64,000 nucleotides of DNA, from the NCBI GenBank assembly GCA_963693305.1, contig OY855904.1:49948761-50012760 (forward strand). Direction: 5' to 3'. The stretch is from Meandrina meandrites (Eukaryota > Cnidaria > Anthozoa > Scleractinia > Meandrinidae). A program made the translations under genes and the position numbers. How positions within the stretch are numbered: the first letter of the stretch is position 1; each line of letters begins with the position of its first letter. Of this stretch, positions 23,250 through 35,470 are shown in pieces. The notes under the pieces were generated by a model. The model worked only from the letters and a program-made list of their open reading frames with translations, searched no databases and was not told the origin of the DNA.

Positions 23250-24426
23250 AATTGCATGTTGAACAAAGCGCTACAGTATGCCTACATCTACAAACAAATA
23301 AGTTTCTGCAGCGCCATTTATGAAATGATGTTGATTGGAGCCCAGAAGGTGATTGGGATGGCTTAATAAAGTGGTGTGCTCACCCACCTTAACTGTAGTG
23401 ATTAGCTTCACCTCTCCCCATCCAGTATTTAATATATAGATTTAGGCAGGCCTAAAAGCGGAGCTCCTATTTATTATTTTTTACTTGAGTTTGCACTGTT
23501 TCCCAATTAATAAGTAGCCACACTATTTCTAAGCGTATACGGTTGCCCATATAGGTACATGTCGCTGCACTTTATTGGGTTCCTCATGCACGTACGCACG
23601 TGGGCGCACACATCAAATTTTAGTGTAGAGACTTTTCATAACTCTAAGGGTAATTCAGTGTAAAAAGGACCTTGATGAAGGCGAAGAAATTTGTTTTGAT
23701 TTACTTCAAAACAGTCAAGGCAAAAAGATCAACTCAAGGAACTGAACAAAGTGAACTCGCGTCTAATCAAAATGAACTCACGCCAAAACAAAGAAAATCA
23801 CAGCAGCAAAACTAACTCAGCAAATTCATTGGGAGCCGGTTTAAGTCATTTTTAAGCAGTTTTTTTGTGTAAGAACTGTGACAGTTTGTGATTTAGGAAG
23901 TGGTGCTCGCTGTCTAATAAGCTTACAATGTAGTTTTGAACCATCTTGGTTTGGTTGCATGATTACTACGCTGCATGTTTTATCGTACACATTGCTAAAT
24001 ACCCTAGTGAATTTTATGCAGAGAAGTAAATGAATTTCCTTCGTTTCTAACAGGCAAATGTGCGTTAGGAAAAGTCTGAACTCACTCACCCAAGCACAGG
24101 CAACTCGCAATATAAAAACCGGCGTAAATACTCGTTTACGAATCTAAAAATTTATCACGCGTACGAGATTTCAACACACTCACCAAAATGACAAAAATGC
24201 AAGCGAGTGAAATAGAGCAATTGGATGATAAATCGTTTAATCGTTGGTGTGAAGTATCGTTGCCGAAGGTTTACTCGTTTTTTACTTTGATTTGTTTGCG
24301 GGATTTTTCTGTAAATGCAGCGCGCGAAATCATGTTTTGTAGCTCAATAATTGAATATTCTTTTCAAACTCCAACAATGAACCTCACAGTTAACCCCCCT
24401 AACTAAAAAAACGCAATATTTGAAAC
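23250..24426. other. Intron left of the BEL insertion
   Basis: No gene is recognised. The sequence is part of the 16.5 kb transposon and leads to the GAAAC target duplication of the BEL element. Confidence 0.4.
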
Positions 24427-24431
24427 GAAAC

Positions 24432-24823
24432 TGTCCGGGCCGGACATAAAGGCGGCGAAGAAACACAAGAAGAGCGTTCACAAACACAACGAGTTTAATG
24501 TTGTCACTAGCACAAACAACCGATGTCGACCATTCATCTGGATTACAACCTTGTCGCGGGGCGTAATAACCTACGGAACACAACAAAATTACCTTGCGAA
24601 GCGAAAATTCGATACAACACAGTCTAATCACCTACCATATGATGAAAGGACTCGGTATAAGCGGTAAGAATTCACAACTTCAGCGTTTAGTACACAAGCG
24701 CTTCACCACGTGCGTTTTTTATCTCTGAAAAGCTACCGAAGCATCATGGTCTTACGTAATTGAAAAACAGGAACGGTGGGATGGACTTGTCTTTAAGACC
24801 TTTGTTGAGGAATAGCCTCAACA
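24432..24823 (-). repeat. BEL element 3' LTR
   Basis: A 392-bp LTR starting TGTCCGGGCCGGACA on the plus strand and ending CCTCAACA. It matches the LTR at 31126-31517 apart from two base differences. Confidence 0.95.
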
Positions 24824-24966
24824 TCCCGGGGGGTAGGGCTGAACTAACCCGATAACTAAGAAATATAACATGTCTAAGGTGTTCACTAATCAACAATATG
24901 AACTAAATCAATGTTCAGTGTTCAGTTCTTTCAATATTCACAATGTTCACATCTTTCCTCTGATCA

Positions 24967-27900
24967 TCATGTTGCCTCTTCAAGTAGGCACAACTTTGTC
25001 ACAGGCCGAACAAGTCTCGAGTTCTTCGTCTTCACTTCAGCAGTGCGCACATGTGAATCTTCCCCCGGAAACACCTTTGTCACGCGGCCTAACAACCAGC
25101 GACATCTCGGAAGGTTGTTGTCCACAACAAGAACTAAGTCGTTTACTGCTAAGTTCCGCTTGTTCAGTAACCATTTGGGGCGTTGCTGTAATGTGGGAAC
25201 ATACTCTCGAATCCATCGAGACCAGAAGCAATCAGCAATGAATTGGGCGTGCCTCCATTGTTTGCGTGAGTACAGGTCCTCTTTGGCGAAGACTCCTGGA
25301 GGTATGAAGAGGTTTCGTCGTTGCAGAAGAAGATGGTTTGGAGTGAGTGGCTCAAAATCATTCGGATCATCACTAGAAGGGCATATAGGGCGACTGTTCA
25401 AGATTGATGTAACTTCAGCAAACACTGTACGCAAGGTCTCCAAACCAACAAGAGCGCCTTGACTACCAAGAACCGGCTTCATAGCTTTCCTCACACTTCT
25501 GATAAGCCTTTCCCATACTTCTGACATGTGGCTTGCGGCAGGAGGTTGAAAACGCCACTCTGGCAGCGGACACTTGTACCATTCTATGTCATGAGAATGT
25601 AATTCACTCTTGATGCGTTCCTCATTTAAATCTTGAACTGACAGGCGAAGTTCCTTCTCAGCGCCAGTAAAATTTGTGCCATTGTCCGACCATATCTCCT
25701 TTGGGCAACCACGAACTGAGATGAATCGGAGCAAGGCTTGGATGAAAGTATCCGTTTCTAATGAACTGACATCTTCAATGTGTACTGCTCGGCTATTGAA
25801 GCAAACGAATATGCAGCCATACACTTTCACTGTGCTGCGGCTTCGCTTCACGTAAAACGGCCCAAAGAAATCTAGACCTGTGTATGTGAAAGGTGGCTGA
25901 TAAGGCACTAGTCTCTCTTTGGGAAGATCAGCCATAACTTGTTGTAGAGTAGGCGCGTTGCGCCTGCGGCAGCTTACACACTTGCTTAAGATCTGGCGCA
26001 CAAGAGATCTCCCTCTCAAAATCCAGAAGTACTGACGGATGATGAACAACACATGTTCCCGGCCTGCGTGGCCCAGTACATGGTGGTAGTAGCGAACTAT
26101 TAACATAGACACGTGATGAGACTTTGGAAGGACCATTGGATGCGCGGCCTCAAAGGCAATCGGCGCTCGGTGAATTCTTCCTCCTACACGTATGATGTCA
26201 TCGATCAGGATAGGACTCAGATTGGCCAACTTGCTATGGCATTTCACTTGTCTGCCTTCCTTTAGACACATGTACTCCTCATGAAAATGTTGGTGCTGAA
26301 CCAACCGCACAATTTCTCGACTTGCTTGCTGCAGTTCCACCAGCTTAAGTATACTTGACTTTACATGCTCAGGAACTTCCTTTCTAGTTCTCTTGACAAA
26401 TCGAAGCACCCACGACATAACTCTCAGTAAGTGGGACCAGGATGAATAGCGCTGTAACAAGAGGTTGATCTGCGAAGCATCGGAGATGAACATAACGGTT
26501 GGGGACTTTCGTATTTCCCTGTCATCATCTTGAAGATCTTCCACTGGTACAATGGGCCATGTATGTTCAGGTTCCCACAGGAATTTTGGACCTGACCACC
26601 AGCGACATTCAGCGTGAAAATACTGAGCACTGACACCTCGTGAACCGTCATCAGCGGAGTTTATCACACCAGGAATGTGGTGCCACTGCTCTGATGAACT
26701 TGTTTCATGGATTTCGGCGACACGGTTGGCGACAAAGGTTTGAAAGCGCCTTGTTTCGTTTTTGATGTACTGCAATGATGTCATTGAGTCAGACCAGAAG
26801 AAGATTTGATCTGCTTTCAGATCAAGTTCCTTTAGAATTATCTTGCTCAGACGAGCTGCTAACAATGCGGCTTGAAGCTCTAGACGAGGGATAGTCCACT
26901 CCCTTATGGGCGCATTGCGAGTTTTCCCCATTACAAAGGAACAATGAATCACACCTTTCTCATCAACGAAACGCAAATATGATACTGCTGCATAACCACG
27001 TCTGGATGCATCAGCAAAGTTGTGCAGCTGGATGGTTGATGGAGTACCAAGACACGGGGTCTTGTAGCATCTGGGAATGTCAATTGTGATGACATGTGGT
27101 AACTCTTCTAGCCAGCGCTGCCACTGCGAGAGGTACGGTTCCGGAATTTCTTGGTCCCAAGGGAGTTTATCTCTCCAGAGTTCTTGCAACAGAATCCTGG
27201 CAGAGAACACAAAGGGCGAAAGGAATCCTAGCGGATCAAACAGTGAGCTTACGACAGAAAGTACTCCTCTCTTAGTGGGAGGTTTGCTTGCTTGCACAGC
27301 TTTAAACTTGAAGGTGTCCGTCTGCGCATCCCAATATACACCTAACGCGCGCTCTAATGGTAACTGATCAAGATCCAGGTCTAGCGGTGGATTTGCTCTC
27401 AACTCTGGTGGGATAGATTGCAATACCTCTCGGCTGTTGCTTGCAAACTTTGTAAGACGGAAGCCTCCTTCCTTCAACAACTTGGTCAGATCTGATGTCA
27501 AATGAACAGCCTTTTCTGTACTTTGAACAGACTTTAACACATCGTCAACATAGAAGTTTCTACGAACTGTTTTGACAACTTCAGGTGGGTAGTTATCCTC
27601 GTTGTCTTGAGCTGTCCTATTCAAAGCCTTGTTAGCGCAACAGGGTGATGACTTGGCGCCAAAAATATGGACCAGCATTTTGTAATCTTCAGGCGGGTCG
27701 TCAACACTACCAGGCCACCACAGGAATCTTAGGGAGTCAGTGTCGCTTGGCGTCACATTGGTCTGGTAGAACATACCCTCAATGTCTGCGGAAAAGGCAA
27801 CTTCTTCTTCACGAAAACGAATTAAGACACCAGTTAGGTCATTCGTTAGACTAGGTCCCTGCAATAGCTGATCGTTTAAGGATGTGCCATTGAATTTCGC

Positions 27901-29448
27901 AGCAGCATCAAAAACTACCCTCACTTTACCGGGCTTGTTAGGGTTTGTCACTGGGTGATGAGGAATGTACCATGTTGTATTGCTGACTGTAGCAGTTTCT
28001 TCTTTGCTCAGCTTTCTAGCATACCCTTTATCCACACACTCTTGAATCACAGCTCTGTATTTAACTTCTAGCTCAGGGTCACGACGAAAGCGTTTCTTAA
28101 GGTACTGTAATCTTGCTTCGGCTAGAGCCCGGTTGTAAGGAAGCACGGGATTGTCATCCTTCCACAGAAGGCCCATCTGGTAATGGCCATCTCGCAAGCA
28201 AATTGAGTTGTCGATAACCTTTAGGGCTCTTTGATCCTCGACAGACAATGGTTTGGTTTCAGACTTTGTGGTGCCATAGGATTCAATCTTCCAGAATTCC
28301 TCAAGCTGGTTGTTCAGGGAAACATCTTCACCACCAATGAGGTTAACTTGTCCATGGCTACGGGACTGTATATTTGAGGAGCCACCGAGTATACTCCAAC
28401 CAAGACATGACTTGATGGCAAGCGGTTCATTAGGTTTGCCTCTCTTCACGTCAAGGGGTATGAAAACTTCTTGAATGTTAGTACCGAGTAGTATAGAAAT
28501 CTTCTTTCTTTCAACTTCAGGAAAACACACTTGCTGCAAATGTGGCCACTGTTCCACAGAACTTGACACCTTTGTGTGTTTTAGGGGAATCGTAAGATCC
28601 TTCACAGCCCACGCAGAGTTCACATCAATGAAATAGTCATTCTGGCCATCCACTGGCGCAATTTTGAAGTCAACTTTCACTCCTTCTTCTTCAACATCAG
28701 CATTGTTCACTGTCGTGAAAGAAAGCTTACTTGGTGCTCCCTTGATGTTCAACAACTTCACAAGAGAAGGGTCAATCATGGTGATGTCAGAACCTGAGTC
28801 CACAAGACCATAAGTAGTAATTTGGCAGCCAGCATTGCTTATAACCTTCACTGGAATAACTTGCAATAACACCTCACAGGAATCAACTGCTGCACAAGTG
28901 GAACTTGTCGAAGTACTACACAATGTACCCACGTCAGGCATTAAATTCTGGTTCACCTCACTGTTTTGGTTCACAGTTCCCTGGTTTACCTTTTCCTTCG
29001 GCTCAATAAAATGTAACAACGTGTGATGTGCCTTTCCACAACCTTGCACCTTGCATCTGGTTAGCGACTTGCATTTTCTCGAATTGTGTAATGATGAACT
29101 AATGCAGTTGAAGCATATTTTGTGCCGTTTAACAAAGTCATTGCGTTGCTCAGGAGATTTGGATTTAAATGTCTCACACTGATACAAGCGATGAGGCTGC
29201 TGGCACATTGGGCAAGGCTCTCCATTTGCTGTTGTCATGTTGACATTAAAAGGAGACTTGGGAATCACAGGTGGCTTAACTTTCGGCTTGACTCTGGAAG
29301 CCATGTTTTCACCACTTCCACCACTGAAGAAAGGATGGTTCAAAACAAAGGCTCGCTCCTTAAGGAAGTCAACAACATCCTTAAAGGTTGGCATCATGTG
29401 ACCTTTACTCTCCAGGTGCTTTAAACGTTCAGCAAATTTGGTTTGCAT
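24967..29448 (-). CDS. pol: BEL/Pao pol polyprotein
   Basis: An open frame of 1493 codons. A zinc-binding segment around residues 79-150 has several C-x2-C and CxxC/H motifs. An aspartic protease has VDSGSD near residue 214. The Pao-type reverse transcriptase has its catalytic YVDD near residue 632. An RNase H-like segment includes [14 protein letters not shown]. The integrase zinc finger and catalytic core have GLDFFG near residue 1191 and SDNGTNF near residue 1253. A C-terminal tail common in BEL integrases follows. Together these make the retroelement enzymes for processing, reverse transcription and integration. It lies in the same frame as gag and is separated from it by one UGA codon at 29461-29463. 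No internal break is seen, so the enzyme region looks functional. Confidence 0.95.
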   Translation of the reverse strand: MQTKFAERLKHLESKGHMMPTFKDVVDFLKERAFVLNHPFFSGGSGENMASRVKPKVKPPVIPKSPFNVNMTTANGEPCPMCQQPHRLYQCETFKSKSPEQRNDFVKRHKICFNCISSSLHNSRKCKSLTRCKVQGCGKAHHTLLHFIEPKEKVNQGTVNQNSEVNQNLMPDVGTLCSTSTSSTCAAVDSCEVLLQVIPVKVISNAGCQITTYGLVDSGSDITMIDPSLVKLLNIKGAPSKLSFTTVNNADVEEEGVKVDFKIAPVDGQNDYFIDVNSAWAVKDLTIPLKHTKVSSSVEQWPHLQQVCFPEVERKKISILLGTNIQEVFIPLDVKRGKPNEPLAIKSCLGWSILGGSSNIQSRSHGQVNLIGGEDVSLNNQLEEFWKIESYGTTKSETKPLSVEDQRALKVIDNSICLRDGHYQMGLLWKDDNPVLPYNRALAEARLQYLKKRFRRDPELEVKYRAVIQECVDKGYARKLSKEETATVSNTTWYIPHHPVTNPNKPGKVRVVFDAAAKFNGTSLNDQLLQGPSLTNDLTGVLIRFREEEVAFSADIEGMFYQTNVTPSDTDSLRFLWWPGSVDDPPEDYKMLVHIFGAKSSPCCANKALNRTAQDNEDNYPPEVVKTVRRNFYVDDVLKSVQSTEKAVHLTSDLTKLLKEGGFRLTKFASNSREVLQSIPPELRANPPLDLDLDQLPLERALGVYWDAQTDTFKFKAVQASKPPTKRGVLSVVSSLFDPLGFLSPFVFSARILLQELWRDKLPWDQEIPEPYLSQWQRWLEELPHVITIDIPRCYKTPCLGTPSTIQLHNFADASRRGYAAVSYLRFVDEKGVIHCSFVMGKTRNAPIREWTIPRLELQAALLAARLSKIILKELDLKADQIFFWSDSMTSLQYIKNETRRFQTFVANRVAEIHETSSSEQWHHIPGVINSADDGSRGVSAQYFHAECRWWSGPKFLWEPEHTWPIVPVEDLQDDDREIRKSPTVMFISDASQINLLLQRYSSWSHLLRVMSWVLRFVKRTRKEVPEHVKSSILKLVELQQASREIVRLVQHQHFHEEYMCLKEGRQVKCHSKLANLSPILIDDIIRVGGRIHRAPIAFEAAHPMVLPKSHHVSMLIVRYYHHVLGHAGREHVLFIIRQYFWILRGRSLVRQILSKCVSCRRRNAPTLQQVMADLPKERLVPYQPPFTYTGLDFFGPFYVKRSRSTVKVYGCIFVCFNSRAVHIEDVSSLETDTFIQALLRFISVRGCPKEIWSDNGTNFTGAEKELRLSVQDLNEERIKSELHSHDIEWYKCPLPEWRFQPPAASHMSEVWERLIRSVRKAMKPVLGSQGALVGLETLRTVFAEVTSILNSRPICPSSDDPNDFEPLTPNHLLLQRRNLFIPPGVFAKEDLYSRKQWRHAQFIADCFWSRWIREYVPTLQQRPKWLLNKRNLAVNDLVLVVDNNLPRCRWLLGRVTKVFPGEDSHVRTAEVKTKNSRLVRPVTKLCLLEEAT

Positions 29449-29460
29449 CCATTTAGGCAG

Positions 29461-31008
29461 TCACATAATAACCTTCTCCAGGTTGTCTGCGTTCATTTCA
29501 CTTAAGTACCCCATTGACTCTAAGGTATCATAGGTAACTTGAGCCATATCGGCGTATTGCTGCAAGCTGTTCTTATCATTAGGTTGTATAGCAGGTCCCT
29601 TCGTGAGAGTTTCCACGGATGCCCTCACTACTTGGAATGGCTGACCGAATCGGTCCTCCAATGTCTTAAGCGCCTTTGACAAACCACCCGGTAACGGCTC
29701 ATACCGCTGAACTGCAATGAGCGCGGGTCCCTCTAGAAATTGTAATAGGCGGGTCATTTTGACAGAATTGTCAAGTGGTTTTGTCTCTACTAGTTGTTTG
29801 AACCTCTGACGAAAGGCTGGGTATTGTTGTGGTGATCCATTGAATTTCTGAACTCGCACCTGAGGGAGATCGTGGGAAGCACTTATCCTTTCCATTGAGG
29901 ACATGATAGCAGCTAGACTTTCATTTACAGCTGCAGTAGACACATTAGGCGCGGCTGTAGAGCATGTGCTGGTAGAAGTCACAGAGATTAGCGGTTGTAA
30001 CTGAGTTTCACTGTAAGAATCAGCTCCAACAGGTTTAGACATGTCACTCTCATTAACAGCTGGCTTGCTTGGCATTTTTGACACCACAAGTGGTTTGCTA
30101 AAACAGATTCCACCAGTAGCGTGAGTGGAGGCAGTTGTTGCTGGGTTTCCTACAGCAGGTGTAGACGTGAGAGGTGGGTTCACCATTGAAACAGAGGCAA
30201 GAGTAAAGCTGCTAGTAATCACTGAAGGCAAAGAAACAATTGGCACCTTGAGGGGTTGCGTCAGATTTTCCTTTGGATGGGCTTCAGCTTTGGAAGACCA
30301 CTTAATACCTGCTTGTTCATTGGTTAGTTCAGACATTTCTTGTTCTGCTAGAAAGGCCTCTAATTTGGCTAATTGAGCTTGATCTTGTGCAGCTACAACC
30401 TCTCTTTCTGCTTCCAACTTGGTCAGTTCCAGTCTATGTTGCAGCTCCAATTCTGTTCGTTTTATTTCCATTTCAATCCTTTTCGATTCTAGTTCAACTG
30501 CCCTTTTACTTCTTTCTTCAGCTTGTTGCTGCATTAATGCTGCCCTTGCAGCTTGGACTTTAGCTTCACGAGCTTTGGAGCTAGACACACTTAATCTCGA
30601 GGCATAACTCTTTCCAGATTTCACAGATTCTGGCACAGAATGTTCCTTTAAAACCTTCACGTCTTCAGACACTTGATTATTGAAGAATTCAGCAGCACTA
30701 ACAACAAACTGTTCAATCTTATCATTGTAAGCTTGTACGTTTGAGAGTTGACTAGCACGGTCGCTCATAACACCTTGATATTTCTCACAAGTGGTGTCGA
30801 GTAAATTAGCATATTTATCGCAGCATGCAGAGTATTGTTCCCACGCGGTATTAAGCTGTGTTTGTTGGGTTCGTACCTTCACAACATTGCTGAAATCCTT
30901 AAGACTTTCATCTAGCGCATTACACACTCTTGTGATGGATGATAAATGTCCACGGCGAGATCTGTCCAGCGATTCCAATCTTTCGTACAGAATTCCATGT
31001 TGAGACAT
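29461..31008 (-). CDS. gag: BEL/Pao gag protein
   Basis: The frame opens just inside the LTR at 31110, but the likely start is the Met at 31008, which begins MSQHGILYERLE. The first 34 codons would then be leader sequence. The N-terminal half is helical with a long coiled coil rich in Glu, Arg and Ala (roughly residues 140-240). A Ser/Thr/Pro-rich linker follows. The C-terminal third is the conserved retroelement gag region of DUF1759 type (KFNGSPQQYPAFRQRF onward). It forms the particle that packages element RNA. The frame ends at a UGA directly before pol in the same frame. Confidence 0.85.
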   Translation of the reverse strand: MSQHGILYERLESLDRSRRGHLSSITRVCNALDESLKDFSNVVKVRTQQTQLNTAWEQYSACCDKYANLLDTTCEKYQGVMSDRASQLSNVQAYNDKIEQFVVSAAEFFNNQVSEDVKVLKEHSVPESVKSGKSYASRLSVSSSKAREAKVQAARAALMQQQAEERSKRAVELESKRIEMEIKRTELELQHRLELTKLEAEREVVAAQDQAQLAKLEAFLAEQEMSELTNEQAGIKWSSKAEAHPKENLTQPLKVPIVSLPSVITSSFTLASVSMVNPPLTSTPAVGNPATTASTHATGGICFSKPLVVSKMPSKPAVNESDMSKPVGADSYSETQLQPLISVTSTSTCSTAAPNVSTAAVNESLAAIMSSMERISASHDLPQVRVQKFNGSPQQYPAFRQRFKQLVETKPLDNSVKMTRLLQFLEGPALIAVQRYEPLPGGLSKALKTLEDRFGQPFQVVRASVETLTKGPAIQPNDKNSLQQYADMAQVTYDTLESMGYLSEMNADNLEKVIM

Positions 31009-31125
31009 ACTGCACAGCGGCGGTTTCCTTTGATGAATCGGCGATTCTCCAGTTGAGATTGTTAGCCACGAAAATAAGCACAAATTCCACAGCAAGAAGC
31101 GATAACTCATATGGTTATTACACGA

Positions 31126-31517
31126 TGTCCGGGCCGGACATAAAGGCGGCGAAGAAACACAAGAAGAACGTTCACAAACACAACGAGTTTAATGTTGTCA
31201 CTAGCACAAACAACCGATGTCGACCATTCATCTGGATTACAACCTTGTCGCGGGGCGTAATAACCTACGGAACACAACAAAATTACCTTGCGAAGCGAAA
31301 ATTCGATACAACACAGTCTAATCACCTACCATATGATGAAAGGACTCGGTATAAGCGGTAAGAATTCACAACTTCAGCGTTTAGTACACAAGCGCTTCAC
31401 CACGTGCGTTTTTTATCTCTGAAAAGCTACCGAAGCATCATGGTCTTACGTAATTGAAAAACAAGAACGGTGGGATGGACTTGTCTTTAAGACCTTTGTT
31501 GAGGAATAGCCTCAACA
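31126..31517 (-). repeat. BEL element 5' LTR
   Basis: A 392-bp LTR which, for the minus-strand element, should carry promoter function. Gag starts only ~118 bp beyond its inner edge. A clear tRNA primer site directly next to the LTR was not identified. Confidence 0.95.
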
Positions 31518-33230
31518 GAAACATTTAATGGGGGAAAGTGTACAAAAGTGATTAAAGCTAGTTGGTTTGAAAGCAGCCGTTTTAACGAAATTTAAGCCGT
31601 TTAAGCTTATAATTGACGGGAAGATCTGAAAACCGACAGAACATTGAATTCGCTAATAAATGAAGTATAAACAGATTATCATAGCAAAATGTGTACATTT
31701 ACGTTTGTTACCTCATATTTTGAGAAGGCTTGTAAATTCTGCAGGGCAAAGCTTTCAAACCAGCCAAATAACATCGGAGACGAAGCAACGAAAACGGTAG
31801 TTTCGTCCAATGTTCGTAATAAACTCACACCACCAACATATGCATAATCTGAATTATCAGCGAAGATCAATATCTTTCTTCCTTTCGGTGTAGCTTTTAA
31901 CAGTTTTTTATCCGTCACTTCAGTCAACTTGAGCGGCTCTGAGCACACTTTTATATTAGCTCAGACCTCAGTTAATTTTCCAGTCTTGGTCAGCCGCAGG
32001 AACCGACGACAGTGCTTCAACTCTCGCTGTTTTTGACTCATACTCCGATATATCATGTTAAGGTCAAGAATTATTTCGGGTCTTCCCGTTAAGAAGTTAT
32101 CCTAAATCACTTAGCATAAGTTTCCATGCTGTAGATAAGTAAATAAAGCGAGAAATATTCACGAAGATCTATGCCCTCCAGCACGCTTTCTTCCCGTCTT
32201 TCAATTCAGCAGTGAACAACGTGCAAACCAGTTTGCCGCCTTTTCATACAATCGCTTCATTTAAGTTGAAATGAAATGTCTGCAGATCATTTTTTTAACA
32301 GAAGAAACTTTTTACAATAGATCTAGCCATGCCTAAAAGCTGAGCTCCTCGGTTATTAACTTTGCCCATAAATTAAATCTGAATTAACGCGTTGATCAAA
32401 AAATTTGTAAAAAACTAGGGCTTGAGCCCGCGATCAACTAGAAAACCATCATCTGGTCAGCGGTCAACTTCATATAAACACGTGACCTCGATGAGCTCCA
32501 CATGTGAGCCCGCGATATAGCCACGTGATACTGGTCAGCGGATACCTTGATTTGACACCTGTCAATTGATCAAAGTTGTAAGCTCTGTTTACGTACGTAG
32601 GGATAAGTAGAGATTCAACTCGTCTGCTCCCCATCTCTCTCAGCCTATTTTCCTCCCCCCCATCCCTGGTCGGGCTGCCTTAGGACTCCACTCCCCCTCC
32701 CCGAGAGTCTGTACGCGCGGGCGGGCAGACGGGCGTACGCACCAAATTTTCTTGGCCTCATGGGTTTACCAAAAATTCTTACCCATGGTGCTCCGCTGGC
32801 GCGCTTCGCGCGCAGGAGCTCCGCTACAAATTGGCAAGATGTCAGAAAGTCATCTGAACAAAACTGATATACTGCGATATACGTAGGTTACTAATATTCG
32901 TCTCAAGTTTTGCAAAGCGCTACCTAACCAGAATTTTTGAAGCTTTTGATTTTTTTTTCGTTGACAATTGGTTAAACAATACAACAATTCTGCGGAATGT
33001 CGTTACTGATATAATTTTCGCTATTTCGGCCAACGGGTCCAATCAGCCAGGTATCAGACGATACTCTGCGCTTCCTAAATTGCACGAGCTTGTTAAATGC
33101 CAGTCGTAGATCATTTTTACTGTTAGTTAGGTCATCTTTATTTATTTTGATTTTTCTCTTACTTACAAAAACTTGGTGTAACCCCCGGTTTTTCGTAACC
33201 TAAAATCTTACTAATTTATTCCATATTTCA
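31518..33230. other. Intron right of the BEL insertion
   Basis: Mostly non-coding. It contains a minus-strand exon-like frame at 31679-31948, listed separately, and CG-rich stretches near 32.6-32.8 kb. No other gene is recognised. Confidence 0.4.
31679..31948 (-). CDS. Possible exon of unknown gene inside the transposon
   Basis: A frame of about 89 codons with protein-like composition, including GRKILIFADNSDYAYVGG. A GAG|GTAACA donor-like site lies near the end of the well-composed part. It is antisense to the main transposon gene. I recognise no family. It could be an exon of a second transposon gene or a chance frame. Confidence 0.25.
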   Translation of the reverse strand: MCSEPLKLTEVTDKKLLKATPKGRKILIFADNSDYAYVGGVSLLRTLDETTVFVASSPMLFGWFESFALQNLQAFSKYEVTNVNVHILL

Positions 33231-33928
33231 GTTTCCAGATACGAGGGAATCCTAAGTGAGGATAGCCTTTTGTCTTCATACAACACTGTAATGAGTCTTG
33301 TTGCTGAAACATTAAATGTACAGCACGTTCCACTTACATCTCAGTTGGATATTCCGTGGGAAAATGCCAGCGCAAAAACAAAGTCGCAATGCGTTGAAAA
33401 AGCGACGGACGATTGTCTCCTCGTATGCGATATGACTGCACCCGAAAGCGGAGGTGAGCTATACAACGCCCTTACTTCCCAGCGTGGAATTGAGCCTTCT
33501 CCAGATCTGGAAGCGCTGATGACAACCTACAGAAATGCCAAAACCTCCGGTCTCAGGACTGAGATCCTTAGTATTTACGCATTCAGGTGTCCAATCCCCG
33601 TATTGATGAAGCTTCACGAGCCTTATGAAAAGCTCACCCGCTATCAAGTGGAACGAGCAAGAAGTCATGCAAAACTGCATGGTCCTGGAACCATACCTGA
33701 AAAGGAGCTGAAGCATCGTGTGCACCCTGATATGGCTAAGGTGGATCATTTCCTTGAGTTTGCTAATAGACCATATTCTTATAAGGATGTGGCCCATGGT
33801 AGCCGAATACTAAAAATCCCCATGCCAAATATAATCCGGACCTTCACGCGATCCACCATGGTCAAACAATACCAGAGCTTCTGCGAGGAGGAGAACTTCA
33901 ACCCATTGAGTCGGTCAACTTTATTTAA

Positions 33929-34588
33929 GGTGGCTCGAAGGGGTTTAGATATTCCCGTCTTTGGCATTCTATAGCAGCTATACCAATAACGTTGAGGCTA
34001 AACTTTTAATAAAACTTTGTAAAGGTTTTACCAATAAACAAATTGTAGTTGCTATGACGTCAAAATTCGTTGCCATTGCAACGTCATATGAGGTAAAAGA
34101 TACCTTATTTTTTACCTTTTGAGGCTAATAACTTAAAAACTAGACGGTGAAAGTTTTTGTTTTTCATATATTTTTGTCTACTGGACACAACAAACAATCT
34201 AACGATGTTTAAAAAAATTCTGTAGGTAGGGTTCAGAGCCACCTTAAATTAGTGAAAAAATGACGTAGCTTCGAATCCTACCTACAGATTTTTTTAAAAA
34301 TTTGCAAAAATTCTTCTTTTGTCAGTTAGATAAAAATATATCAAAAACAAGAATTTTCACCGAGTAGTTTTTGAGTAATTAGCCTCAAAAGGTCCAAAAT
34401 AGGGTATCTTTGACCTCATATGACGTTGCCATGGCAACAAATTTTGACGTCACAAAAACCTCAATTTGTTCATTGGTAAAACTTGTACAAGTTTGTACTA
34501 AAAGATTTTCCTAAACATTTTTGGTATAGCTGCGATAGAACACCTAAAACGGGCATGTCTAGTTCTGACTAAACTGTTATGAGCCACC
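33929..34588. mobile_element. 660 bp foldback MITE with TTAA duplication, inside an exon
   Basis: The ends are GGTGGCTC and GAGCCACC, and long inverted arms share TATAGCTGC/GCAGCTATA and GACGTCA blocks. TTAA flanks both sides (33925-33928 and 34589-34592). The frame of the surrounding transposon exon reads to the left TTAA and resumes after the right one, so the insertion is precise. No coding capacity. Confidence 0.8.
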
Positions 34589-34633
34589 TTAAAATTTTAG
34601 AGGTTAGAGAGGTATCCCAACGCAGGCGAGGAC

Positions 34634-35052
34634 AACCTTTTCTATTCTATATACTGTTTTAGTACCATGTACAAGCGTATTTGAGTTCCTAGTGTATACT
34701 ACAGAAAAAAAAGCGTTTCTTTATAAGAAGACTTACTAGGAAGAGCGGCAAATAAAGAAGCTTCACTTTCACGCACAAGACTTGGGGCGATTGGTTACGG
34801 TTTTTATTAGCTAACCTTTCTTTTGAAAAAGGGTGTATTAAGCACCCTGCCCTCCAAATTGCATTGTCTTAACTTCCGTTGTTTTTTTTCTTATGTTAAC
34901 CCTTAAAAAAGCATAAAAGCAAACAAAGTACATTTGGCAATTACGCGACTTAACTGGGATACGGTATTACGTATTGAGCCCGGTTCTTCGAAAATATCCT
35001 TTCCACGGGCTCATTACTCATATGAATAAATTTATTTTTCCAAAAATTTTAG
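34634..35052. other. Intron within the 16.5 kb transposon gene
   Basis: Lies between the exon ending near CAACGCAG and the acceptor TTTTAG before 35053. No feature is recognised. Confidence 0.4.
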
Positions 35053-35414
35053 GTCAGTTCAGGGATTAGATAATATCGCCGCCGATGGTGCTGCAGGACT
35101 CCAAACAATGGAGAGAATTGTTGACGATCTGAAAGAAAAGGGTAGTGACAGGGACTGGTTGGTAGCTACAAAGCGAAGACTGCAAGAGGGAAAACGACAC
35201 TAAAGACAGATTACCGAGTTCATTGCAGCGAGGAGGGTTCACCTTGCAAAGATCACTGCCGAAAGTTTGCCTTAAGTGACCCTGTAGAGAAGGATTTTCA
35301 AGAGGAATGTGATCATGAACATGACTTGGCCTGCAACGTGTGTGAACACCTTAAAGATGTAATGGACGATGTAAAGCAACAGATTTGTGAATCATCTACT
35401 CTTCTGTACAGCAA

Positions 35415-35470
35415 TAGCCTGCGTGCAGACGTCTCCAGCAAAGGAAATGGAGACGTCTGCACGCAGGCTA
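35415..35470. mobile_element. 56 bp palindromic MITE with 8-bp duplication
   Basis: Arms TAGCCTGCGTGCAGACGTCT and its reverse complement enclose a short centre. The 8-bp sequence TACAGCAA flanks both sides (35407-35414 and 35471-35478), the duplication size of hAT elements. It sits in a coding exon of the transposon gene. Confidence 0.85.

Larger units (their letters stand above)
24432..31517 (-). mobile_element. BEL/Pao LTR retrotransposon, nearly intact
   Basis: Two 392-bp LTRs (24432-24823 and 31126-31517) begin TG and end CA. They differ at only two bases that I can see. The 5-bp duplication GAAAC flanks the insertion (24427-24431 and 31518-31522). The minus strand carries gag and pol, open over their full lengths apart from one UGA between them. 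LTR identity implies a recent insertion. It lies in the intron of the transposon gene that spans 22.8-37.2 kb. Confidence 0.95.

Noticed and set aside
33270..33974. 234-codon frame as a complete gene
   Set aside because: It is the left part of a transposon exon that runs into a MITE at 33929. Its last residues come from the MITE.
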